DNA of 64,000 nt from Alphaproteobacteria bacterium PA4 (lineage in GTDB: Bacteria > Pseudomonadota > Alphaproteobacteria > Sphingomonadales > Sphingomonadaceae), in NCBI GenBank assembly GCA_002256005.1, contig NKIQ01000001.1, forward strand, positions 1 to 64,000. Direction: 5' to 3'. How positions within the stretch are numbered: position 1 is the first letter of the stretch; every line of letters starts with the position of its first letter. The notes below the pieces were generated by a model. It was not told the DNA's origin. It did not search any database and saw only the letters and a list, made by a program, of their open reading frames with translations. Shown here piece by piece: positions 40,661-48,949 of this stretch. The position numbers were made by a program, and so were the translations under genes.

Positions 40661-40674
40661 TTGATCGTGATCAA
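40661..40674. promoter_or_regulatory. FNR/Dnr/FixK-type binding site
   Basis: TTGATCGTGATCAA is a perfect match to the FNR-family consensus TTGAT-N4-ATCAA. It lies 60 nt upstream of the AcsF-like gene and 172 nt upstream of the radical SAM-NOS operon, in their shared divergent promoter region. FNR/FixK proteins respond to oxygen, and Dnr/NnrR proteins to NO. Confidence 0.75.
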
Positions 40675-40733
40675 GGCCGAACCGGCAGGCGCCGGCTAGC
40701 CATCCGGGGTGCAGACCAGGCGCGGGAGGGCGG

Positions 40734-41807
40734 ATGATGACGACCATGACACTGACGGCAGCGCCAGGGGTGGACCGCTGGAAACAACAGATCAGCAATG
40801 AAACCATTCTATCGCCGCGCTTTTACACCACCGATTTCGCTGCGCTCGACCGCATCGACGTGTCGCCGGTGCGGTCGGAATGGGAAAAACTGCTGGCGAT
40901 CATGGAGGCCGATCCCAATCGCCTCCATTTTCGCAAGCGCGAGGCCTTTACCGGCATCGTCGAAGCACTGCCCGGCGACGTCCGCGAAGAATTCACCGCC
41001 TTCCTGATCTCGTCGATGACGTCGGAATTTTCGGGCTGCGTGCTTTATGCCGAAATCGCCCGGCGCACGCAGAACCCGGATATCCGCCGACTGATGCGGC
41101 TGCTCGCGCGTGACGAAAGCCGCCATGCCGGGTTGATCAACGACAGTCTGAAGGATGCCGGCATCGTCATAAGCCTGTCTTATCTGACCCGCGCCAAGCG
41201 CTATCATTACTTCAGCCCGAAGTTCATCCTTTTTGGTACCTATCTCTCGGAAAAGATTGGCTATGCCCGCTACATCACCATCTGCCGGCATCTGGCACAA
41301 CATCCGGAGCATGCCTTTCACCCGCTGTTCGCGCGCTTCGAGGCATGGTGCAACGACGAATATCGCCACGGCGAGGCGATCGCGCTGATCCTGCGCGCCG
41401 ATCCGGCCCTGACCCGCGGGCTGAACCGGCTGTGGATCCGATTTTTCCTGATCTCGGTCTATGCCACCATGTATTGCCGGGATCACATGCGTCCGGCCCT
41501 GCATCGTGCCATGGGCCTCGACATCACCGACTATGATTATCAGGTGTTCGATACCTGCACGGCCATCAGCCGCCAGGTGTTTCCGATGACGCTGGACACC
41601 GCCGCGCCGCGCTTCCGTGCCGGCATGGAAGCGATGCGGCGCGCATCGCTGCGGCTGGAGGAAGCGCGCCAGGCCAGCGGGCTGCGCCGTGCCATCGGCC
41701 GGGTTACTGCCAGCATCGGGGTCGGTCTCGCCTTTGCCCGGCTGTTCCTGCTGCCGACCCGGCCGAACACACCACCGGATACGGTGTTGCTGCCGGCGGT
41801 CTGGTAG
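40734..41807 (+). CDS. AcsF-like di-iron oxidative cyclase
   Basis: 357 aa. The start ETILSPRFYTTDFAALDRID and the di-iron residues in SEFSGCVLYAE (about 98-107), RDESRHAG (E128, H131) and NDEYRHGE (E209, H212) are those of aerobic Mg-protoporphyrin IX monomethyl ester cyclase (AcsF), which forms the bacteriochlorophyll E ring with O2. GGGAGG precedes the ATG at 40734; ATG 40737 is also possible. No bch, puf or crt genes are near, and it lies opposite the NOS operon under an FNR-type site. It may act on a non-chlorophyll substrate. A paralogue of a photosynthetic AcsF elsewhere cannot be excluded. Confidence 0.85.
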   Translation: MMTTMTLTAAPGVDRWKQQISNETILSPRFYTTDFAALDRIDVSPVRSEWEKLLAIMEADPNRLHFRKREAFTGIVEALPGDVREEFTAFLISSMTSEFSGCVLYAEIARRTQNPDIRRLMRLLARDESRHAGLINDSLKDAGIVISLSYLTRAKRYHYFSPKFILFGTYLSEKIGYARYITICRHLAQHPEHAFHPLFARFEAWCNDEYRHGEAIALILRADPALTRGLNRLWIRFFLISVYATMYCRDHMRPALHRAMGLDITDYDYQVFDTCTAISRQVFPMTLDTAAPRFRAGMEAMRRASLRLEEARQASGLRRAIGRVTASIGVGLAFARLFLLPTRPNTPPDTVLLPAVW

Positions 41808-41808
41808 G

Positions 41809-42780
41809 TCAGGTGGCGATCAACGCCATGTGTTTTGCCCAGGCGAGGAACAGGTCAGGCCAGGCCGCAGCCGGTTTGCCCTGCACGAGGCGCAGGCCAA
41901 AACCATGGCCGCCTTCGGCAAACAGATGCGTTTCGACCGGGATGCCGCGTGCCCGCAACGCCGCGCGCAGGCCGAGCGTGTTGGCCACCGGGACCGTCGG
42001 ATCGTCTTCGGCATGAAGCAGGAAGTGCGGCGGCGCGTCGGCCGGAATGTTGCGATCGGGGCTGTGTGCCGCCTCCAACCTGGCATCGTCGCCGATCAAC
42101 AGCCGGCGCGACCCGGGATGGGCCAGGGGCGGCGTCATCGACACGACCGGATAAAGGGGCGCCGCCAGCATGGGACGCGCCGACAGTCGATCGGCCCCAT
42201 CCCCGGCTTCTGCGCATGGCAACGCAAAGCGCGCCGCCAGATCGGCGCAGACATGGCCGCCGGCGGAAAAGCCCATGGCGGCCACCCGCGCCGGGTCGAT
42301 ACCGAAGTCGCCGGCGCGATGCCGGATCAACCGCATGGCACGCTGGGCATCGGTCAGCGCCACGTTCGGCGCGTCGGCCCAGCCTTCGCCGGGCAGGCGA
42401 TAGAACAGCACAAAGGCGGTGATGCCGCGTGCCGCCAGCCAGCGGCCCATTTCATAACCTTCCTTGTCGACCACCACCCAGCGATAGCCGCCGCCCGGCA
42501 TGATCAGCACGGCCGCGCCATTGGGCCGCGCCGGTCGGAACACCACCATGCGCGGCCGCGCGATGCCGAGCACGGCCCGATCGTTGAAGCCGGCATCGTT
42601 GCTGCGTTCCAGCACCTGTTCGGCCGGCAGCGGACCCTGACGGCCAGGCGCGCCCGCCGGCCACAGGTCGATGCTTTCCACCGGATCGGGCAGTGCCAGG
42701 GCGCGCGGGCCCAGTGGCGGCGGGGTCTGTGCGGCAGCTGGCGCGGCAAGGGCGGCCAGCAGCAGGTCACGGCGGTTCAT
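41809..42780 (-). CDS. exported alpha/beta hydrolase (carbohydrate esterase-like)
   Basis: 323 aa. An N-terminal export signal (MNRRDLLLAALAAPAAAQ) and the nucleophile elbow GFSAGGH (about residue 169) with VLIMPGGGYRWVVVDKEGYE ahead mark a BD-FAE/acetylxylan-esterase-like hydrolase. Late motifs LLHAEDDPTVPV and EGGHGFG give Asp and His. It probably removes acetyl or methyl groups from pectin/xylan oligomers. Its ATG overlaps the GH43 stop (ATGA), so it is the last gene of the TonB receptor operon. Confidence 0.8.
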   Translation of the reverse strand: MNRRDLLLAALAAPAAAQTPPPLGPRALALPDPVESIDLWPAGAPGRQGPLPAEQVLERSNDAGFNDRAVLGIARPRMVVFRPARPNGAAVLIMPGGGYRWVVVDKEGYEMGRWLAARGITAFVLFYRLPGEGWADAPNVALTDAQRAMRLIRHRAGDFGIDPARVAAMGFSAGGHVCADLAARFALPCAEAGDGADRLSARPMLAAPLYPVVSMTPPLAHPGSRRLLIGDDARLEAAHSPDRNIPADAPPHFLLHAEDDPTVPVANTLGLRAALRARGIPVETHLFAEGGHGFGLRLVQGKPAAAWPDLFLAWAKHMALIAT

Positions 42781-44381
42781 GGCAGCGCCCGATAGGTGAA
42801 ATTGGCAAAGCGCGCCGCCCCCGTCCCCGCGGCGTAGAGCGCCGGCCTGAGGCTGAGGAAATCATAGGCGACATTGTGGTGATAGCCTGACACCTCCATC
42901 TGCACGTCGAACTTGCGCCAGTTGGCGCCCTGATCGTTGCTGGTGTGGATGGTCAGGATGTTGCGGTCGTTGGTGAGGCGCAGGCGTAGTGGCTGGCCCG
43001 GTGGTTCGCCACGGGTGCGTTGCAGGCCATAGCGGTGCATGACGAGGCCGCGGTCGCCGATGCCCAGCCCGGCATAGAGGCGGCGGTTGTAGAACAGCAG
43101 CAGCCCGGCCTCGGCGCCGGGATCGACCTCGACATCCGCCTCGAACCGATAGGCCTGGTCGCCGGCGATCAACGTCATCGGCGAACAGTCCGACGGTGAC
43201 CGCCCCTTGGCCGCGAGCGTCAGCACGCCGTTGCGGCGGCTGGCCCGGCGCGCCTCGCCGGGGCCGGGGTCATAGAAGGACCAGAGCAGGCCCATGCGGT
43301 CGCTGCGAAAATCATCGCTCAACGGCTGGCCGTGCGACTGGTCGGGCAGGCGGCGGGGCAGTTTCAGGCTGTGCGACAGATCACCGCCCTGCGGCACCGG
43401 CCAGCCTTCGGCGTCCCAGTCGAACGGTTGCAGCAGCGTCTGCCGGCCCAGCGTCCAATAGCCATTTTCATAGCCGTGCAGGATCATGTACCATTGCCCG
43501 CCGGGCCCTTCGAACGGTGTGGCATGGCCGCGCGACCACCATTTTTCCTGTGCCGAACGGGTGCGCAGGACGGGGTTGTGCGGGCAATGCTGCCACGGGC
43601 CGTCGAGGCTGCGGGACCGCGCCATGATGACCATATGGCTGGTCGGCGGTCCGGCGGTGCCGCCCACCGCCAGCGTCATGTAGAAATAGGGGCCGCGGCG
43701 GGTGATTTTGGGGCCTTCCGGGGCGAAGCTTTCGACGACCCAGTCCACCGGATAGCGCCAGGGGTCATAGACATGCTCGACCGGTCCGGCCGTGGCCAGA
43801 CCGTCGGCGGTCAGCGGTACGCGGTCACCGCCTGACAGGAACAGCCAGCGCCGGCCATCGGCCCCGACGGCATGGCCGGGATCGATGTGCAGCGGCAGCT
43901 TCAGGTCGATGGGGTCGGACCATGGCCCCGCAATGTTATCGGCATGGATGACGTAGATAGATTTATAGTCGGGAAAGCGCGCCGGAATGTAGCAATAGAA
44001 GCGGCCAGCGTGCGCGACGAGTTCCGGTGCCCAGACCGATCCGATCGGTTTCGTCAGGGCGGCGGTGACCGGCTGCCAGTTCACCAGATCGCGGCTGTGC
44101 CAGATGACGATGCCGGGATAGGCGTCGAAGCTGGAAAAGGTCAGATAGTAATCATCGCCGACCCTGAGGATGCTGGGATCGGGATGGTCGCCGGCAAAGA
44201 TCGGGTTCCGAAACTGGCCATTGCCGAGATCGGCGCGGCGCTGGCCTTCGAAGCCCTGGCCCCAGCGCAACCGGGCGTGCGGGTCGAGCGATGATGTCGC
44301 CGCCGATCCTTGTGCCAGCGCGGGCGCGGCACCGCTGCCCAGCAGGGCCAGGCCGGAGAGCGCGGCGCGACGATCGATCAT
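42777..44381 (-). CDS. glycoside hydrolase family 43 protein
   Basis: 534 aa with a signal (IDRRAALSGLALLGSGAAPALAQ). The five-bladed propeller starts NPIFAGDHPDPSILRVGDDYYLTF (catalytic base Asp in DPS), then SVWAPELV and, late, GHATPFEGPGGQWY. A C-terminal lectin-like module (DUF1349 type) is likely from about 350 on. Such enzymes are beta-xylosidases or alpha-arabinofuranosidases; here probably side-chain arabinose/xylose removal from pectin. The start at 44381 follows the TonB receptor stop by 31 nt. Same operon. Confidence 0.88.
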   Translation of the reverse strand: MIDRRAALSGLALLGSGAAPALAQGSAATSSLDPHARLRWGQGFEGQRRADLGNGQFRNPIFAGDHPDPSILRVGDDYYLTFSSFDAYPGIVIWHSRDLVNWQPVTAALTKPIGSVWAPELVAHAGRFYCYIPARFPDYKSIYVIHADNIAGPWSDPIDLKLPLHIDPGHAVGADGRRWLFLSGGDRVPLTADGLATAGPVEHVYDPWRYPVDWVVESFAPEGPKITRRGPYFYMTLAVGGTAGPPTSHMVIMARSRSLDGPWQHCPHNPVLRTRSAQEKWWSRGHATPFEGPGGQWYMILHGYENGYWTLGRQTLLQPFDWDAEGWPVPQGGDLSHSLKLPRRLPDQSHGQPLSDDFRSDRMGLLWSFYDPGPGEARRASRRNGVLTLAAKGRSPSDCSPMTLIAGDQAYRFEADVEVDPGAEAGLLLFYNRRLYAGLGIGDRGLVMHRYGLQRTRGEPPGQPLRLRLTNDRNILTIHTSNDQGANWRKFDVQMEVSGYHHNVAYDFLSLRPALYAAGTGAARFANFTYRALP

Positions 44382-44412
44382 GGCGTCGCGCCCTCCGGAT
44401 CTTCGGTCGGTG

Positions 44413-47310
44413 TCAGAGACGGAACCGCGCACCGACCAGGATGGTGCGGCCGAAATGGTTGTTCTCGTAATTCCGCTGCGCATCTTCATCGGTATAGCGA
44501 TAGCGGTAATTGTCGGTCAGGTTGACGCCTTCCAGCGACACTTCGACATGCTCGTTGATCTTGTAGCGCACCGAGGCATCGAGGTTGAAGGTCGAGCCAT
44601 AGCCTTCGAAGATGTTGCCGGTACCGCTGTTGGCGTCGTTGAATTCGCTGCGATAGGTGCCGGAAACGCGGGCCGAGAAGGCGCCGTCATCATAATAGAG
44701 CGTGCCGTTGAACGACTGCTTCGACAGGCCGAACAGCGTTGAACTGCGGACCGAATTGACCAGCGGACCGAAGCCGTTGCCCGGTACGACGTTGGCGACC
44801 ACCGCCGGGCCTGAAACCGAATAATCGGCGCTCGAATCGACGAATGTCGCGTTGGCGATGCCGCCGAAGTTCGACCAGAAGCCAGGCAGGAAGCGGAACG
44901 GCGCCTGCACGGCGATTTCGATGCCCTTCAGATTGGCGCCGGTGCCGTTGGTGATCGAATTGATCGTCCACAACTGGCCTTCCGGATTGACCGCGGCGGG
45001 CGACGACGGCGGGATGATCGACGTCGGCAAGCCGGTGGAGGCAAAGGTGTCCTGTCGGGTCTGTGCCACCGGGAAGCTGGCGACATCCTTCTTGAACAGC
45101 GCCACCGAGAAGATCGATTCCGGTGCGAAATACCATTCCAGCGCGATGTCATAGCTGTTGGCGCGGAACGGTTCGAGGAACGGATTGCCATAGCTGATGC
45201 GGTAGTTGAAGCCATCGACGGTGCCGCCCGGCGTCAGATTGCCGAGGCTTGGGCGCGTGATGACCTTGGCCGCTGCAAAGCGCAGCACGATATCGTCGGT
45301 CGGGAACAGCGCCAGGTTGAGGGCCGGCAGCCAGTCGTCATAGCTGCGCTCGACAGTCGCGGCGACGCCGCTGACCAGCCCGGTCGAGGATTGATCGGTG
45401 TGGACATAGCGCAGGCCAAGATTGAAGGCATAGCGCACCCCGAAGACTTCCGACTTGCTGCCCACTTCGAAATAGGCGCCCTTCACGGTTTCGGTGACGC
45501 TACGCGTGTTGCCGGCATCGACGACTGCCGGGCGTTCGTACAATTTGGTGAAGGCGGCGCCGGCGGCGAGATCGGGGACCACCCAGCTCGTCGTGGTGCC
45601 GGCCGGCTGGCCGGCGTTGCCCAGATTGACCGTCTGCGACAGCGCTGCCGTGCCCGGGAAGCCATAGATGGCGGTGGGGCCGAAGGCCGAGGTCGGCGAG
45701 CAGGTCAGGGTGCCCAGCACACGGTCGACGCCGCCATTGCCGCAGACGACGGTGTCACGGGTAAAGCCGGCCGTATCGAACTTGAAGCGGCGATAGACGG
45801 CGCCGGCCTTGAGCGTCAGCCCGTCCATTACATCCCATTCGGTACGCAGCTGGGCGGTGCGGAAGGTGTTGACGGTCGACGACGGCCGGTCGCGGATTTC
45901 CGAGAGCTGGAAGTTGGCCGGGTCGGTGACCGAGGTGCCGAAGGTCAGCAGCGGCCGCCGCATGTCGGTATAGTCGTATTTGTAACCCTGGGCGTCGCGA
46001 TCGTCATAGATCAGCGTGGTTTCAACCGGGATCGAGGCGTCCGACTTGGAGGCGCCGCCCAACAGTGTGAAGCGGAAGGAATCGCCAAGGCTCTGGTCCC
46101 AGCTGCCGCCGATCTGGTAGAATTCGGTCTGCGACTTGCGATAATAGTTTTCCGTGCGCACCGGCACATCGTTGAAGGTGCCGGCGATCAGATTGTTGTT
46201 GCCGTCGATGGTGTAGTTGACGACGTCGATCGGGCGCTCAAGGCTGCGGAACAGCACTTCTGCCCATTTTTCGCGGCGATCCTCGCGGAAGCGCGAATAA
46301 AGGCCGTCGATCGACACTTTGGTGGCATCGCTGGGCGCCCATTGCACGCTGCCGGTGATGCCCAGACGTTCGCGGTCATTTTCGATGACGCCATAGCGCG
46401 GGATGCGCGGATGGAAGGCCAGGGCCACCGAATCGCAAGTCGCGCTGGGCGTATAAATGCCACCGCTGTTCGGACGGGCGGCGCCGGCGGCGGTGCCGGT
46501 CGATGTGAAGCAGGGCGTGCCATTCACCGAATCGAAGCGGGCCTGGGCCCAGCGCACCGTATTGTTGCCGAGCTGGTCGATTTCGGTGTTGGAGAAGGCC
46601 GCCGACAGCGAGGCGCCGAACGTGCCTTCGGCATTGCGCCACGAAATCAGGCCGGCGAGGCGGGGACCGACATATTTCGACAGGTCGTTGTAGGATCCGA
46701 CGACGCTGGCCACCGCGGTGATGCCGGCCTTGCCGGCGAGCGGATTGCCGGTGTTGAGATCGACAACCGCGCCCAGCGAGCCTTCGTCGAGCGAGGCTTC
46801 GGCGGTCTTGTGGACCACGATCGAGCTGAACAGTTCCGACGCGAAGACGTTGAAGTCAAAGGAGCGGTCGCGGTTGGCCGAGGCGCCGTCGGTCGAGGTG
46901 GCGACGGTTTCGAGGCCGTTGACGCGGACGCGGGTGAACTGCGCGCCAAGGCCGCGCACCGTGATGGCACGGCCTTCGCCGGCGTCGCGCTGGATGGCGA
47001 TGCCGGGAATGCGCTGCAGCGATTCGGCGAGGTTCTGGTCAGGGAATTTGGCGATGTCTTCGGCGACGATGGCATCGACGGCGGCGACATTGTCACGCTT
47101 GATGTTCAGCGCCTTGGTCAGCGAGGCGCGGAAGCCAGTGACCAGGACTTCCTCTGCCGCCGGCTCGGCCGCAGCATCGGCCGCGGCCGTTGCGGGCGCC
47201 GCTGCCGGAGCCGCCGTCTGCGCCTGGGCGGCACTGATCGCCAGCGCCGACAAGGAAGCGCAGGCCAGTGCGCGGCCGGCGATGAAGTGGAAACGCGAAT
47301 GGAAGCCCAT
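44413..47310 (-). CDS. TonB-dependent receptor for oligouronides
   Basis: 965 aa outer-membrane receptor. The signal ends about ISAAQAQTAAPA; the plug domain starts EEVLVTGFRASLTKALNIKR and includes LQRIPGIAIQRDAGEGR and VRVNGLETVATSTDG. The C-terminal beta barrel ends with NNHFGRTILVGARFRL, a terminal aromatic-type strand. The ATG at 47310 has a GGGGAGAG ribosome site. It leads the operon with GH43 and the esterase, and its promoter region holds shared operator sites. Import of pectin oligomers is inferred from neighbours. Confidence 0.9.
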   Translation of the reverse strand: MGFHSRFHFIAGRALACASLSALAISAAQAQTAAPAAAPATAAADAAAEPAAEEVLVTGFRASLTKALNIKRDNVAAVDAIVAEDIAKFPDQNLAESLQRIPGIAIQRDAGEGRAITVRGLGAQFTRVRVNGLETVATSTDGASANRDRSFDFNVFASELFSSIVVHKTAEASLDEGSLGAVVDLNTGNPLAGKAGITAVASVVGSYNDLSKYVGPRLAGLISWRNAEGTFGASLSAAFSNTEIDQLGNNTVRWAQARFDSVNGTPCFTSTGTAAGAARPNSGGIYTPSATCDSVALAFHPRIPRYGVIENDRERLGITGSVQWAPSDATKVSIDGLYSRFREDRREKWAEVLFRSLERPIDVVNYTIDGNNNLIAGTFNDVPVRTENYYRKSQTEFYQIGGSWDQSLGDSFRFTLLGGASKSDASIPVETTLIYDDRDAQGYKYDYTDMRRPLLTFGTSVTDPANFQLSEIRDRPSSTVNTFRTAQLRTEWDVMDGLTLKAGAVYRRFKFDTAGFTRDTVVCGNGGVDRVLGTLTCSPTSAFGPTAIYGFPGTAALSQTVNLGNAGQPAGTTTSWVVPDLAAGAAFTKLYERPAVVDAGNTRSVTETVKGAYFEVGSKSEVFGVRYAFNLGLRYVHTDQSSTGLVSGVAATVERSYDDWLPALNLALFPTDDIVLRFAAAKVITRPSLGNLTPGGTVDGFNYRISYGNPFLEPFRANSYDIALEWYFAPESIFSVALFKKDVASFPVAQTRQDTFASTGLPTSIIPPSSPAAVNPEGQLWTINSITNGTGANLKGIEIAVQAPFRFLPGFWSNFGGIANATFVDSSADYSVSGPAVVANVVPGNGFGPLVNSVRSSTLFGLSKQSFNGTLYYDDGAFSARVSGTYRSEFNDANSGTGNIFEGYGSTFNLDASVRYKINEHVEVSLEGVNLTDNYRYRYTDEDAQRNYENNHFGRTILVGARFRL

Positions 47311-47355
47311 GTTGAAACTCTCCCCTGAATGCCCCGCGCCGCGCGCCTTGCCGAT

Positions 47356-47370
47356 TGACACCGGTTACCA
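47356..47370. promoter_or_regulatory. shared uronate operator, TonB receptor promoter
   Basis: TGACACCGGTTACCA, a near-palindrome (ACCGGT core), 46 nt upstream of the TonB receptor start. The same sequence or its complement recurs at 47507-47521, 54508-54522, 55669-55683 and 58624-58638. It suits a LacI-family dimer. Confidence 0.75.
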
Positions 47371-47506
47371 AAACACGCGGCCGAAAATGGTCGACGTCCT
47401 GCCTTGCCAATGCGACGTTATGTGCTGAAATTTGCGCCCGACTGTCGGGTGCGCCTTTCCTCCCCATCACGCCACATTTGCTGTGGTCTGCACCGGTTTT
47501 CCTGCT

Positions 47507-47521
47507 AAGTAACCGGTGTCA
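47507..47521. promoter_or_regulatory. shared uronate operator, pectate lyase promoter
   Basis: AAGTAACCGGTGTCA (one mismatch to the complement of the site at 47356), 58 nt upstream of the pectate lyase start. A weaker copy, CTGCACCGGTTTTCC, lies just to its left at about 47489. Confidence 0.7.
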
Positions 47522-47578
47522 TAAACGACATTGTCGCGTTCGCACGACCTTGTCAAGCAAGTTGGGGGGAGATGACCT

Positions 47579-48937
47579 ATGCATCGTGAAGCGCTTCGCG
47601 GGACGATTGGCGTCGGTTTGTTGCTGGCGGTGCTGGCCGTCGTGCCGGTGCGGGCGGCCGAGCCGACACCTCCCACCGGCGGCACCGCCACCACCGGCGG
47701 CCGCGGCGGCGCCATCATCCGGGTGACCAGCCTGGCCGCCGACGGGCCGGGGTCTTTTCGCGCTGCGGTCGAGGCCAAAGGGCCGCGCACCATCGTCTTC
47801 GAGGTTGGCGGTGTCATCGATCTTGGTCGCTCCACGCTGACCATCACCGAACCCTATCTGACCATCGCCGGGCAGACGGCGCCATCGCCTGGCATCACCA
47901 TCATCCGCGGCGGCATCGACCTGAAGGCGCACGACGTCATCATGCAGCATATTCGGGTTCGCACCGGCCGCGATGGCCAGCCGGCGCTGTCGGGCTGGGA
48001 GGCCGATGCCTTTTCGACGGTCGCTGCCCATGATGTCATCGTCGACCATTGCAGCTTCACCTGGGGCATCGATGAGAACATGTCGGCGTCGGGACCGCGC
48101 TTCAATGGCGCCAACGTCGCCGAATGGCGGCGCAATACCAGCCACAACATCGTGTTTTCCTACAATCTTGCCGCCGAAGGCCTGGCCAATGCCAGCCATC
48201 CCAAGGGCGAACATTCCAAGGGCAGCCTCATCCACGACAATGCCACCGGGATCGTCTTCTACCGCAACATCTGGGCGCACAATGTCGAACGCTCGCCGCT
48301 GCTGAAGGGCGGGGTGCAGGCGGTGATGATCAACAATCTGATCTATGATCCCGGCATGCGCGCCGTGCACTATAATCTGATGAACCTCGAATGGGTTGGC
48401 CAGCCCTATGTCGAGGGGCGACTGACGGCGATCGGCAATGTGCTGCGCGGTGGCCCGTCTACCGCTGCCGGCCTGCCGTTCCTCACCCTGGGTGGGGATG
48501 GCGACCTGCGCTATTTCGGCAAGGACAATATCGCCGTCGACAAGTTCGGCGCACCGCTGCCGATGTTCGGTCGTTATGGCGAAACGCGCGCACAGCTGAT
48601 CACCGCCGAGGCGCCCGATCCGGCGCCGGCGGGCCTTGGCGTGCTGGCGGCGCGCGATGTCGAAACCCATGTGCTGGCCAATGCCGGGGCGCGACCCTGG
48701 GACCGCGACGCTGACGACATCCGCGTGTTGTTCTTCGTTGCCGAAGGTCGCGGCGCCATCATCGATGATGAGGCGGTGGTTGGTGGCTATCCGAAGCAGG
48801 CCCCGACCCGGGCGCCGTTCGTGGCCGCCGATTGGGATCTGGCGACGATGACTCCGCGCAGCGGCCGCTATCCGGGGCAGAAGGCGCCGGCGCCACAGGA
48901 GAAGCTGTCGGCGCGCGATGCGGCAATGCGGCAATAG
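47579..48937 (+). CDS. exported pectate lyase-like protein (PL1-type)
   Basis: 452 aa with a signal ending VPVRAAEPTPP. The right-handed beta-helix begins GGRGGAIIRVTSLAADGPGSFRAAVEA and continues with TIVFEVGGVIDLG, HDVIVDHCSFTWGIDENM and NIVFSYNLAAEGL, the family's calcium-binding and catalytic strands. It should cleave polygalacturonate by beta-elimination outside the outer membrane. It faces away from the TonB receptor, and the two share a control region with operator sites. Confidence 0.9.
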   Translation: MHREALRGTIGVGLLLAVLAVVPVRAAEPTPPTGGTATTGGRGGAIIRVTSLAADGPGSFRAAVEAKGPRTIVFEVGGVIDLGRSTLTITEPYLTIAGQTAPSPGITIIRGGIDLKAHDVIMQHIRVRTGRDGQPALSGWEADAFSTVAAHDVIVDHCSFTWGIDENMSASGPRFNGANVAEWRRNTSHNIVFSYNLAAEGLANASHPKGEHSKGSLIHDNATGIVFYRNIWAHNVERSPLLKGGVQAVMINNLIYDPGMRAVHYNLMNLEWVGQPYVEGRLTAIGNVLRGGPSTAAGLPFLTLGGDGDLRYFGKDNIAVDKFGAPLPMFGRYGETRAQLITAEAPDPAPAGLGVLAARDVETHVLANAGARPWDRDADDIRVLFFVAEGRGAIIDDEAVVGGYPKQAPTRAPFVAADWDLATMTPRSGRYPGQKAPAPQEKLSARDAAMRQ

Positions 48938-48949
48938 CCGAACGCGCGC

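Noticed and set aside
45391-47328. A long plus-strand open frame opposite the TonB receptor
   Set aside because: Composition is Gly/Arg/Asp-rich without any motif, and the receptor on the other strand is complete and well supported.
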